A stretch of 64,000 nucleotides of DNA from NCBI GenBank assembly GCA_043816955.1, contig JBDRHL010000144.1:1-64000 (forward strand), written 5' to 3'. Position numbers and translations under genes: made by a program. Source of the stretch: JBDRHL01 sp043816955 (GTDB lineage: Bacteria; Planctomycetota; Phycisphaerae; Sedimentisphaerales; CAYZTY01). The notes under the pieces are model-generated. The model was not told the origin of the DNA. It did no database searches and was given only the letters and a program-made list of their open reading frames with translations. Positions 7,991-15,282 of this stretch are shown piece by piece. How positions within the stretch are numbered: position 1 is the first letter of the stretch; the number at the start of each line of letters is the position of its first letter.

Positions 7991-8989
7991 ATGAACAAAA
8001 AAACCATTATGACAATTACAATCATTATTGCCGCCATTCTTATCGGTTTGGGGGGATTCGTATTAAATCAGAAAACTCCTCCTGAAAAAAAGATTTTCAC
8101 CATAGGAATAGCACGCTGGAATTCCGATCCTACCTATAATGGCAATGTTGAGGGGTTTAAAGAGGGACTTGCAGAAATGGGTTATGTAGAAGGGGAAAAT
8201 GTAAAGTTTATCATTAAGACTCCTGAAAGTAATTTAGAAATTCAACGCCAGATCATACAATCTTTTATTGATGAAAAGGTGGACCTTATTTTCTCAATTA
8301 CCACACCGGGCACACTAATTGCAAAGGAGATGACCAGTGAGATTCCGATAGTCTTTTCTGTCTGTACCTTTCCGGTAGAATCCAATATTGTTGAATCACT
8401 GGAAAGCTCCGGGAACAATATGGTTGGAACGCGCAACTATATCAATGCAGAGAGGCAGTACGATCAATTTGAGAAAATTTATGCCGGCACGAAGGTATTA
8501 GCGTTTGTTCATCGTAAGAGCGAGGCCAATTCAGATGCACAGTACCTGGAAATGAAGGCCCTGCTCAAAGAAAAAGGGATAGAAGTGATTGATATTGCCG
8601 CTGTCGATTTAGAGGATATGCGAGCACAATTGGAATCGGTCATTGAGGGAGTAGATTCGATGTTTTTAGCCTGTGATACTCTTATAAACGTTGGCGGGGA
8701 TGAGATTGTCATAGAAATTAGTAAAAAATACAAGAAACCCTGTTTTGCCTGCCTCAAAGGCAGTGTTCCAAAAGGTGCATTAACTGGAAATGTGGCAGAC
8801 TTTCACGCGATTGGAAAACTATCAGGAACAAAAGCAGGGCTAATCCTAAAAGGCGCTAATCCATCTTCTCTGTTAACCGAATCGCCTGCTGAAGATTATG
8901 TACTTATTAACACCAAAACAGCAAAAGAAATAGGAATGGAAATTCCGCAATATATTTTAGACGATGCCGAAGAGATTATAAGTGAATAA
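7991..8989 (+). CDS. Membrane-anchored substrate-binding protein, copy 1
   Basis: A 332-residue member of the ABC_sub_bind (TrpX-like, PF04392) family. The family pattern is clear: FTIGIARWNSDPTYNGNVEG at the start of domain 1, GYVEGENV, then IFSITTPGTLIAKEMT and PIVFSVCTFPV. Residues 5-25 are hydrophobic with no lipobox and no good signal-peptidase site, so the protein is probably anchored in the inner membrane by its N-terminus. No ABC permease or ATPase gene is nearby; a sensor kinase follows the second copy instead. Ligands in this family include aromatic amino acids, but the substrate here cannot be read. It shares long, nearly identical DNA stretches with the next gene. Confidence 0.85.
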   Translation: MNKKTIMTITIIIAAILIGLGGFVLNQKTPPEKKIFTIGIARWNSDPTYNGNVEGFKEGLAEMGYVEGENVKFIIKTPESNLEIQRQIIQSFIDEKVDLIFSITTPGTLIAKEMTSEIPIVFSVCTFPVESNIVESLESSGNNMVGTRNYINAERQYDQFEKIYAGTKVLAFVHRKSEANSDAQYLEMKALLKEKGIEVIDIAAVDLEDMRAQLESVIEGVDSMFLACDTLINVGGDEIVIEISKKYKKPCFACLKGSVPKGALTGNVADFHAIGKLSGTKAGLILKGANPSSLLTESPAEDYVLINTKTAKEIGMEIPQYILDDAEEIISE

Positions 8990-9012
8990 ATAATATAAAG
9001 GATGGGCACAAA

Positions 9013-10020
9013 ATGAAAATAGACAAAAAAATCATCCTGACAATTACAATCATTATTGCTGCCGTTGTTAGCGGTTTTTGGGGGTTATTCTTAACACATA
9101 AAACTCCTCCTGAAAAAAAGGTTTTCACCATAGGAGTAGCACGGTGGGGCTCTAATCCGGAATTTACAAGGAATCTTGAAGGATTTAAAGCCGGCTTGGC
9201 AGAAAAAGGGTATGTTGAAGGAGAAAATGTTCGATTTATTATCAAATGCCCTGAAACAGACATGAAAGTACAACGCCAAATCATACAATCTTTTATTGAT
9301 GCGAAGGTTGATCTTATTTTTTCAATTACCACGCCGGGCACATTAGTTGCAAAGGAGATGACCAGCGAGATTCCGATTGTCTTCTCTGTCTGTACCTTTC
9401 CGGTAGAATCCGATATTATCGAATCGCTGGAAAGCTCCGGGAACAATATTGTCGGAACGCGCAACTATATTACTGTAGAGAGGCAGTACGATCAATTTGA
9501 GAAAATTTATGCCGGCACAAAGGTATTAGCGTTTGTTCATCGCAAAGACGAGGCCAATTCAGATGAACAGTACCTGGAAATGAGGGACCTGCTCAAAGAA
9601 AAAGGGATAGAAGTAATTGAAATTGCCGCTGTTGATTTAGATGATATGCGAGCACAATTGGAATCAGTCATTGAGGCGGTAGATTCGATATTCTCCGCCT
9701 GTGACACACTAACACATTCTCTCGGGGGAGAAGAGATTATAGTAAGCTTAAGTAAAAAATACAAAAAGCCCTGTTTTGCCTGTAACAAAGAAGGGGCATT
9801 GAGAGGCTCTCTAATGGGTAATATCGCTGATTTTTACGCCATTGGAAAACTATCCGGAATAAAAGCAGGACTCATCCTAAATGGTGCTAATCCATCTTCT
9901 CTGTTAACCGAATCACCCGCTGAAGATTATGTGATTATTAATACGAAAACAGCAGAAGAGCTCGGAATGGAAATTCCGCAATATATTTTAGATGAAGCCC
10001 AGGAGATTGTAAGTGAATAA
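9013..10020 (+). CDS. Membrane-anchored substrate-binding protein, copy 2
   Basis: A 335-residue paralogue of the preceding gene with the same layout: an N-terminal hydrophobic anchor (residues 6-28), FTIGVARWGSNPEFTRNLEG, and the ITTPGTLVAKEMTSEIPI and AEDYVIINTKTAEELGMEI segments. Differences cluster in residues 40-75 and 225-255, around the first strand and the LTHSLGGEEI / NKEGALRGSL loops that face the ligand cleft in this fold, so the two copies may bind different ligands. The 23-base gaps on both sides indicate one transcript with copy 1 and with the kinase downstream. Confidence 0.85.
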   Translation: MKIDKKIILTITIIIAAVVSGFWGLFLTHKTPPEKKVFTIGVARWGSNPEFTRNLEGFKAGLAEKGYVEGENVRFIIKCPETDMKVQRQIIQSFIDAKVDLIFSITTPGTLVAKEMTSEIPIVFSVCTFPVESDIIESLESSGNNIVGTRNYITVERQYDQFEKIYAGTKVLAFVHRKDEANSDEQYLEMRDLLKEKGIEVIEIAAVDLDDMRAQLESVIEAVDSIFSACDTLTHSLGGEEIIVSLSKKYKKPCFACNKEGALRGSLMGNIADFYAIGKLSGIKAGLILNGANPSSLLTESPAEDYVIINTKTAEELGMEIPQYILDEAQEIVSE

Positions 10021-10043
10021 GTAATGTAAAGCGTGAGCATAAA

Positions 10044-12335
10044 ATGAAGATAGGCAACAAATTGATTATTGGATTCTTGGTCATAGCCTCATTGGTGGGG
10101 TTTGTTGGTATTTTCAGTGCAATTTCTCATAACAACATTCAAGCCAATAATGAAATTGTAACGAAAGTGCTTGAACTTGATACTCTTATTGATGAATCTT
10201 TGGTTAAATTATTAGCACTGATTCAGACTGGAGCCGTTGAAGATTACATCAGGGAAAAAACAGACTATGAAGAGATAAGAGCGGAATTTGACTCGTTATT
10301 TAAGCAGTTAAATAATGAGTACGCAAAAAAGCTTCCAGATTTAGGATTTAATGTAGAGGCTTTTAATAAAGATGCCGGTGAACTTGCAAAGATTTCTAAT
10401 GGATTGATCGCTATTCACAAACGATGCCTTGCAAAAAACAAAGTGTTTAAAGAAAAGGAAAGCCTGGAAAAAGAATTACGACACAAGACTATTCCTGCTT
10501 TGGCTGCAATACAAGATAATGCACTTACCAGAGATGCGGATATAATTCAATATAAAAGTAAGGAGGCAATCTATCAATACAAAGATCAAAAACACAGCGT
10601 TGAATGGTTAGAGGCTATAAGTAAGGTTAAAAATAATTCTTTGATCGCAGCTTCACAGGATGTTTCGAAAGACCTTAATGCTTATGAGCGTGTCGCGCAA
10701 GATATATGCAAAATTACTGTTGAACAAAACACAATTGAAAAGCAGGAACACCTCGTGTTTGGAGAATTAAAGGAACTGATTAATCGGCTTGAAGAAAACC
10801 AGGGAGAAATCGCGGGTAAGATAAAAGCAGAAAGCCGGGCCTTAGCCAGGAATACCCATTTGACCATGTTTGCTGTGATTGCCGGTGCATTCCTTGTATC
10901 GATTATTCTGGGATTAACCATTGCTCATTCAATATCAAAACCAGTAATTAGCTTAGCTCAAACCACCCAAGCCATTGCCCAAGGCGATTTCTCTGTGAGG
11001 GTTGATGTTGCTACAGCCGGCGAGATAGGCGACTTAGCCGCTTCCTTTAATAAGATGGCTGAGAATTTACAAAAAACAACCACTTCTGTAGATAATCTCA
11101 ATAATGAAATCATTGAGCGTAAGCAGGTGGAAGAGGCGCTGGGGCAAAGCGAGCACCGCTTCCGGCAGCTAATATCTTCCAGCCCGACAATCATTTATAC
11201 CTGCGAGACGTCAGATGATTATGCAACTACTTTTGTGAGCGGAAATATTAAGGATCAGTTCGGCTATAACACAAGTGAATTCACACAGAATCGACGGTTC
11301 TGGATTGATAATATACATCCGGATGACAGGGAGCGAGTATTGAGGGGACTGGGGGAGATTGCAGAAAAGGGTATTTGTGTTTGTGAATGTCGGTTCAGGC
11401 ACAAGGACGGTTCCTGGCGATGGGTACAGAATAAAACGGTGATTTTGCGTGACGAGGAAGGAGAAATTTTGGAACTAATCGGCAGCCTGATCGACATAAC
11501 CAAGCAAAAGATCATCGAGAAAGAACGTAAAAAGATCTTTGAGAAGCTCAGGGAATATAACCGGCTTAAAGATGAGCTTATAGCGAATGTTTCGCATGAA
11601 CTGAGAACGCCGCTGACGATTTTCAAGAATCTGGTATCCAATGCCCTGGCGGGGGTTCGGGGGGAGATTAACGAGAAACTAGCGAAGGACCTTCAGACAG
11701 CAGATAAGGAGATAGACCGGCTTGGGCGAATAATCAGCAACTTTCTGGATATATCGAGGATCAATGCAGGTCGAATCAAAATTGAGGTAAGTTCGTTCGA
11801 CATTCGGGAGGTTATTCGTGAAGCGGCGGAATTGTGGAGGCCGGTCTTTACTTCGAAGGATACAAAAATCAATACCTTGCTGCCGAATTGTGAGCAAGTA
11901 ATCCTTGCAGATAAGGATCGTATAATGCAAGTTGTGACAAATCTGCTGGCTAATGCACTGAAGTTTGTGCCAAGCACGGACGGGATTGTAGAGATACGAT
12001 TGAAAGATATCGATGATGAAGTTTGTGTTGAGGTTGAGGATAACGGCAAGGGTATGGGAAACGGCGACATAAAGAAGGTTTTCAGCCGGTTTGTGCAGAT
12101 TGGCAGACAGGAGGGGCCTGGTGAACATGGGACGGGGCTGGGGCTGGCGATATGCAGGGCGTTAATCGAGATACACGGGGGTCGAATCTGGGTTGAAAGC
12201 GAGGAAGGGCGAGGGTCTAAGTTCTGCTTTAGCCTGCCTAAAAACGGAAAGAAGGAGTGGGCAGAAGTGTATCCGGAAAACGGAGCGCTGATGGGTGAGG
12301 AAACAGAAAATACTTTTGCTCAAAAGAGGGCATGA
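10044..12335 (+). CDS. Sensor histidine kinase, HAMP-PAS-HisKA-HATPase
   Basis: 763 residues. The first membrane helix is about residues 7-27, an extracytoplasmic helical sensor region covers about 28-275, and the second membrane helix is about 276-298. HAMP follows, then PAS with PAC (366-490; FRHKDGSWRWVQNKTV). HisKA has the phospho-acceptor His518 in NVSHELRTPLT. HATPase_c has N-box NLLANALKF, DNGKGMG and GTGLGLAIC. There is no receiver domain, and no response regulator gene is adjacent. It lies 23 bases after two anchored substrate-binding proteins, so they probably present a ligand to its outer domain. The family call is firm; the coupling is inference. Confidence 0.9.
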   Translation: MKIGNKLIIGFLVIASLVGFVGIFSAISHNNIQANNEIVTKVLELDTLIDESLVKLLALIQTGAVEDYIREKTDYEEIRAEFDSLFKQLNNEYAKKLPDLGFNVEAFNKDAGELAKISNGLIAIHKRCLAKNKVFKEKESLEKELRHKTIPALAAIQDNALTRDADIIQYKSKEAIYQYKDQKHSVEWLEAISKVKNNSLIAASQDVSKDLNAYERVAQDICKITVEQNTIEKQEHLVFGELKELINRLEENQGEIAGKIKAESRALARNTHLTMFAVIAGAFLVSIILGLTIAHSISKPVISLAQTTQAIAQGDFSVRVDVATAGEIGDLAASFNKMAENLQKTTTSVDNLNNEIIERKQVEEALGQSEHRFRQLISSSPTIIYTCETSDDYATTFVSGNIKDQFGYNTSEFTQNRRFWIDNIHPDDRERVLRGLGEIAEKGICVCECRFRHKDGSWRWVQNKTVILRDEEGEILELIGSLIDITKQKIIEKERKKIFEKLREYNRLKDELIANVSHELRTPLTIFKNLVSNALAGVRGEINEKLAKDLQTADKEIDRLGRIISNFLDISRINAGRIKIEVSSFDIREVIREAAELWRPVFTSKDTKINTLLPNCEQVILADKDRIMQVVTNLLANALKFVPSTDGIVEIRLKDIDDEVCVEVEDNGKGMGNGDIKKVFSRFVQIGRQEGPGEHGTGLGLAICRALIEIHGGRIWVESEEGRGSKFCFSLPKNGKKEWAEVYPENGALMGEETENTFAQKRA

Positions 12336-12415
12336 GAGGGTTGAGAAATTGCGGGTTTGAGGATAGAATCGGGGGGCAGGCGGTTTTATATCATAGTAAC
12401 TTGGTTGAGGCGGTA

Positions 12416-12853
12416 ATGCGAGCAATAGTGCAGCGGGTTCTGTCAGCGAAGGTTGAGGTTGAGGGGGATACGGCTGGTCAGATCGGCAGGGGGGTACTGT
12501 GCTATCTTAGTGTCGGGAAAGGGGACAGCGAAAAGGAGGCGGAGTTTTTTGCGCGTAAGATAGCGGGGCTTCGGATATTTGAAGATGAGCAAGGTAAGAT
12601 GAATCTGAGTGTGCAGCAGATCGGCGGAGCAGTGCTGATGATAAGCAATTTTACGCTGCATGGCGATTGTCGCAAGGGGCGAAGGCCGAGTTTTGATTCG
12701 GCGGGTGAGCCTGGTGAGGCAGAGAGACTTTATGAGAAAGTGGCGGAGCTAATTCGTGCAGAGGGGCTGAGGGTTGAGACGGGGGTATTCGGGGCGCATA
12801 TGCATGTTGAAAGCATAAATGACGGGCCTGTGAATTTTCTGCTTATTGAATGA
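12416..12853 (+). CDS. dtd: D-aminoacyl-tRNA deacylase
   Basis: 145 residues, the normal length for DTD, which hydrolyses D-amino acids (and glycine mischarged on tRNA-Ala) from tRNA in the cytoplasm. MRAIVQRVLSAKVEV, GLRIFEDEQGKMNLS, GRRPSF and the C-terminal NDGPVNF are family landmarks. Two signature motifs differ slightly from the usual form: SNFTL instead of SQFTL (residues 77-81, catalytic Thr80 kept) and GPVN instead of GPVT (137-140). The ATG at 12416 is chosen because GAGG lies upstream and homologues start with MRAxxQRV; the frame runs back to 12332 and overlaps the kinase end. Confidence 0.93.
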   Translation: MRAIVQRVLSAKVEVEGDTAGQIGRGVLCYLSVGKGDSEKEAEFFARKIAGLRIFEDEQGKMNLSVQQIGGAVLMISNFTLHGDCRKGRRPSFDSAGEPGEAERLYEKVAELIRAEGLRVETGVFGAHMHVESINDGPVNFLLIE

Positions 12854-12860
12854 GAACGTA

Positions 12861-12955
12861 TAACAAAACCTAACTGGAAAAACAAGGAACCGCTTTGTGG
12901 GGTTATTTTGACAGACCCCTCGACTTCGCTTGGGGTGACGAATCAGGTTTTGTTA
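12861..12955. repeat. Short inverted-repeat element with internal hairpin
   Basis: Perfect 11-base terminal inverted repeats TAACAAAACCT (12861-12871) and AGGTTTTGTTA (12945-12955) enclose a 95-base element. Inside is an imperfect palindrome of the REP type, CCCCTCGACTTCGCTTGGGG (12916-12935), plus GGGGT/ACCCC. It fills the gap between two convergent genes and could also end transcription from both sides. No coding capacity. Confidence 0.55.
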
Positions 12956-12968
12956 CAGGCTCTAAAAT

Positions 12969-13265
12969 CTAGAGTCCGGAGGGGGTATCTTTGTTTTCTT
13001 CGTCATCGTCGTCGACTTTCCACTTTTCGGATTCGTCGATGTCTTCGATTTCTTTCTGCATGTATTTGAATATTTTGTCCTGGAGGGGTGCGAGTTTTTC
13101 ATACCATTTTGTCATGCCCTGGTAACTTGCAGTGAGCATATCGAGCCTGAGGAGCTGCCATTTGAGCAGGCAATCGGGCTCAACGATGTTTGTGAAGGGA
13201 TCGCACTTGAAAATTCTCCGGCCATCGGGGCCGATCTGGAAATACGGGCAATCTTTACACTGCAT
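12969..13265 (-). CDS. Conserved small protein with Cys motifs
   Basis: About 98 residues from the ATG at 13265. It begins MQCKDCPYFQIGPDGRRIFK followed by CDPFTNIVEPDCLLKW, giving four cysteines in a C-x2-C ... C ... C arrangement likely to bind zinc or an iron-sulfur cluster. A helical middle (RLDMLTASYQGMTKWYEKLAPLQDKI) and an acidic tail follow. It looks like a conserved Phycisphaerae hypothetical. The frame extends to 13301 but the longer start lacks the conserved beginning. Function unknown. Confidence 0.7.
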   Translation of the reverse strand: MQCKDCPYFQIGPDGRRIFKCDPFTNIVEPDCLLKWQLLRLDMLTASYQGMTKWYEKLAPLQDKIFKYMQKEIEDIDESEKWKVDDDDEENKDTPSGL

Positions 13266-13308
13266 CACAGGGTCACCATGAAATGTAATGTTAAAAAACA
13301 AGCAGTTC

Positions 13309-13337
13309 TTGCATTTACAGGTACAAGTATATAGTAT
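13309..13337 (+). promoter_or_regulatory. Candidate promoter of the 25-codon basic ORF
   Basis: TTGCAT (13309-13314), a 17-base spacer and TAGTAT (13332-13337). It would start transcription near 13344, about 37 bases before the ATG at 13381, and could also drive the corrinoid-activase homologue behind it. Confidence 0.45.
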
Positions 13338-13380
13338 GTTCTGGGTTTTATCAAGTTAAAAAGGTTTTTTGGAGGTACGT

Positions 13381-13458
13381 ATGGCAAAATCGAGGCGCAG
13401 GCGCAAGGTAGGCAGCAAGAAGCGACGTGCACGGTCGAAAGTCCGTCACGGTAAATAG
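13381..13458 (+). CDS. 25-residue highly basic protein
   Basis: ATG at 13381 preceded by GGAGG at the ideal five-base spacing, ending in TAG at 13456. Fourteen of 25 residues are Lys or Arg; the peptide starts MAKSRRRRKVGSKKRR and ends HGK. Size and composition are those of tiny ribosome-associated proteins such as bTHX or the AURKAIP1/COX24-like family, so I infer RNA or ribosome binding; I cannot assign it to either family. It has its own candidate promoter and lies 35 bases before the ferredoxin-ASKHA gene. Automatic gene callers with a length cut-off will miss it. Confidence 0.6.
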   Translation: MAKSRRRRKVGSKKRRARSKVRHGK

Positions 13459-13493
13459 TGATATGAGTCCGGCGGGCAGGGCATGGGTATCCG

Positions 13494-15275
13494 ATGAAAC
13501 ATTGCATTGTAGTTTTTGAGCCTGAAGGCAAGAGGGTATCGATCCACCGAGGGGCAACGCTCCTGGAGGCGGCGGGTCAGGGGGGTATTATCCTTAACAC
13601 ATCGTGCGGGGGTGCGGGGACGTGCGGCAAGTGCAAGGTGCAGATCAGTCCTAGAGGTGATGAGGTTCTTGCGTGTCAGTATATTGTCGAAGAGGATATA
13701 ACGGTTGTGATCAGCGCGGATTCGCGTTTTTTTTATCAGAAGATACTGGAACATGGGGTGGACCGGGAAATCGAATTATGTCCGTGCATGTGCAAGAAGC
13801 ATGTAATCGTTCCATGTGGAAAAAGGCCTGTGGATGTTCTGCGGGACACGTGCGGAGGAGCAGTAATCAATCTGTCGGCAGGAGTAAAAAGCAAGTATGA
13901 GCAGTTAGCCAGTCAAGCCGGTGAGGAGGGGGTAACGACAGTTCTTCGGGGGTGCAGAAGCGAGGATGTGAGCTATGAGATGATCGATGCGGAGGCAGGT
14001 GATACTCGCGGGCGGATATTCGGCGCAGCGGTTGATATCGGGACGACGACGGTAGTTGCGCGGCTTGTGGATATGACAACGGGCGAGGCGGCAGCAACGG
14101 CGGCGGGGTCAAATCCGCAGAGCAAATACGGGGACGACGTTGTCAGCAGGATTTCCTACGGTCAAAGTGAAAAAGGGCTGGCAGAACTGCGGGGGCTGAT
14201 AGTGGGGTGTATTAACGAGCTTGTGGAAGAGTTGTGTGAAAAGGGCAAGTGCAGGTGTGATGAGATATACGAAGTAGCGGCAGCGGGGAACACGACGATG
14301 AATCATATTTTCCTGGGGCTTCCGATCAAGCAGCTTGGGCAGGCTCCATATTCGGCGTACTCGGTTGCAGCATATGACAGGGGGGTTGAGGAGAGCGGGC
14401 TGCGGATCAATGCCGGGGGTAATGTGCATACGATTGAGAATATCGCAGGGTTTGTGGGATCGGATACGACGGCAGCAGCGGTAGCTGTGGGGATGGATAT
14501 GGCAGAAGCGATGACGCTGGTTATTGATATCGGCACAAACGGGGAGGTGATACTCGGCACGAAGGATAAGCTTCTTGCGGCGAGCTGTGCGGCAGGGCCT
14601 GCCCTGGAGGGTGCACGGATACATCACGGCAGCAGGGCGGTTGACGGCGCGATAGAGCGTGTGGTTCTTAACGGGGGGGATATTGACGTGGATGTAATCG
14701 GGGGGGGAGATGCGCGATCGATATGCGGCAGCGGTCTGATTGATGCGGCAGCGGTGCTCCTGGAGGTTGGGGTGATAGATTCGACAGGACGTTTTGTTGA
14801 TCCAGCGGGGCTGAAGGGCAAGGTTGGGGAGAAGATTCTGCGGCGACTGATAAGATTCGAGGGTGGCCGGGCGTTTGTGCTGGCAGGTGAGGGGGCTGGT
14901 AAGCGAGGAAGTGTTTTTTTGACGCAGAAGGACATTCGGGAGCTTCAGCTTGCAAAGGGTGCGATCCGGGCAGGCATCAAGCTGCTTCAGGAGAGGATGG
15001 GGGTAAAGGATGAGGATATCAGCCAGGTGCTTCTGGCGGGTGCGTTTGGTAATTATATTCAGCGTAAGAGTGCGCTTCGTATAGGGCTTTTGCCGCAGAT
15101 TCCGGTGGAGCGGATTAAATTTGTAGGAAATGCGGCGAGCAGCGGTGCCCAGATGGTGCTGGTGAGCAGTCAATGCCGGGCACTAGCGGGTGAGTTGTCG
15201 AAGAAGATTGAGTATGTGGAGATAGGACATATGCCTGAGTTTCAGATGGCTTTTGCGGAATCGATGTTATTTTAA
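13494..15275 (+). CDS. Corrinoid-activating ferredoxin-ASKHA protein (RACE family)
   Basis: 593 residues. The N-terminal ~90 form a [2Fe-2S] ferredoxin with ligands Cys38, Cys44, Cys47 and Cys61 (NTSCGGAGTCGKCKV ... LACQY). The rest is a DUF4445 ASKHA ATPase: GAAVDIGTTTVVARLVD near 180, AAGNTTMNHIFLG, LVIDIGTNGEVILG near 345 and LLAGAFGNYIQ near 515. Known members (RamA, RACo and relatives) use ATP and a low-potential electron to reduce inactive Co(II) corrinoid proteins to Co(I) in methyltransferase or Wood-Ljungdahl pathways. No corrinoid protein or methyltransferase lies in the window, so the client is unknown. The family call is strong; the partner is inference. Confidence 0.85.
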   Translation: MKHCIVVFEPEGKRVSIHRGATLLEAAGQGGIILNTSCGGAGTCGKCKVQISPRGDEVLACQYIVEEDITVVISADSRFFYQKILEHGVDREIELCPCMCKKHVIVPCGKRPVDVLRDTCGGAVINLSAGVKSKYEQLASQAGEEGVTTVLRGCRSEDVSYEMIDAEAGDTRGRIFGAAVDIGTTTVVARLVDMTTGEAAATAAGSNPQSKYGDDVVSRISYGQSEKGLAELRGLIVGCINELVEELCEKGKCRCDEIYEVAAAGNTTMNHIFLGLPIKQLGQAPYSAYSVAAYDRGVEESGLRINAGGNVHTIENIAGFVGSDTTAAAVAVGMDMAEAMTLVIDIGTNGEVILGTKDKLLAASCAAGPALEGARIHHGSRAVDGAIERVVLNGGDIDVDVIGGGDARSICGSGLIDAAAVLLEVGVIDSTGRFVDPAGLKGKVGEKILRRLIRFEGGRAFVLAGEGAGKRGSVFLTQKDIRELQLAKGAIRAGIKLLQERMGVKDEDISQVLLAGAFGNYIQRKSALRIGLLPQIPVERIKFVGNAASSGAQMVLVSSQCRALAGELSKKIEYVEIGHMPEFQMAFAESMLF

Positions 15276-15282
15276 GAGAGTT

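Larger units (their letters stand above)
7991..10043 (+). repeat. Tandem gene duplication, unit about 1.03 kb
   Basis: The segment 7991-9012 and the segment 9013-10043 are diverged direct copies. Besides the coding regions, the intergenic spacers match (8990-9012 and 10021-10043), and the first bases of the kinase gene still resemble the start of copy 2. Several stretches of 15-20 bases or more are identical, for example around 8379-8410 and 9403-9434. The duplication is therefore recent compared with the rest of the window. Confidence 0.85.

Noticed and set aside
14109..15173. 354-codon frame on the minus strand
   Set aside because: It lies wholly inside the ferredoxin-ASKHA gene, has a Cys/His/Pro-rich unnatural composition and no motif; antisense shadow.
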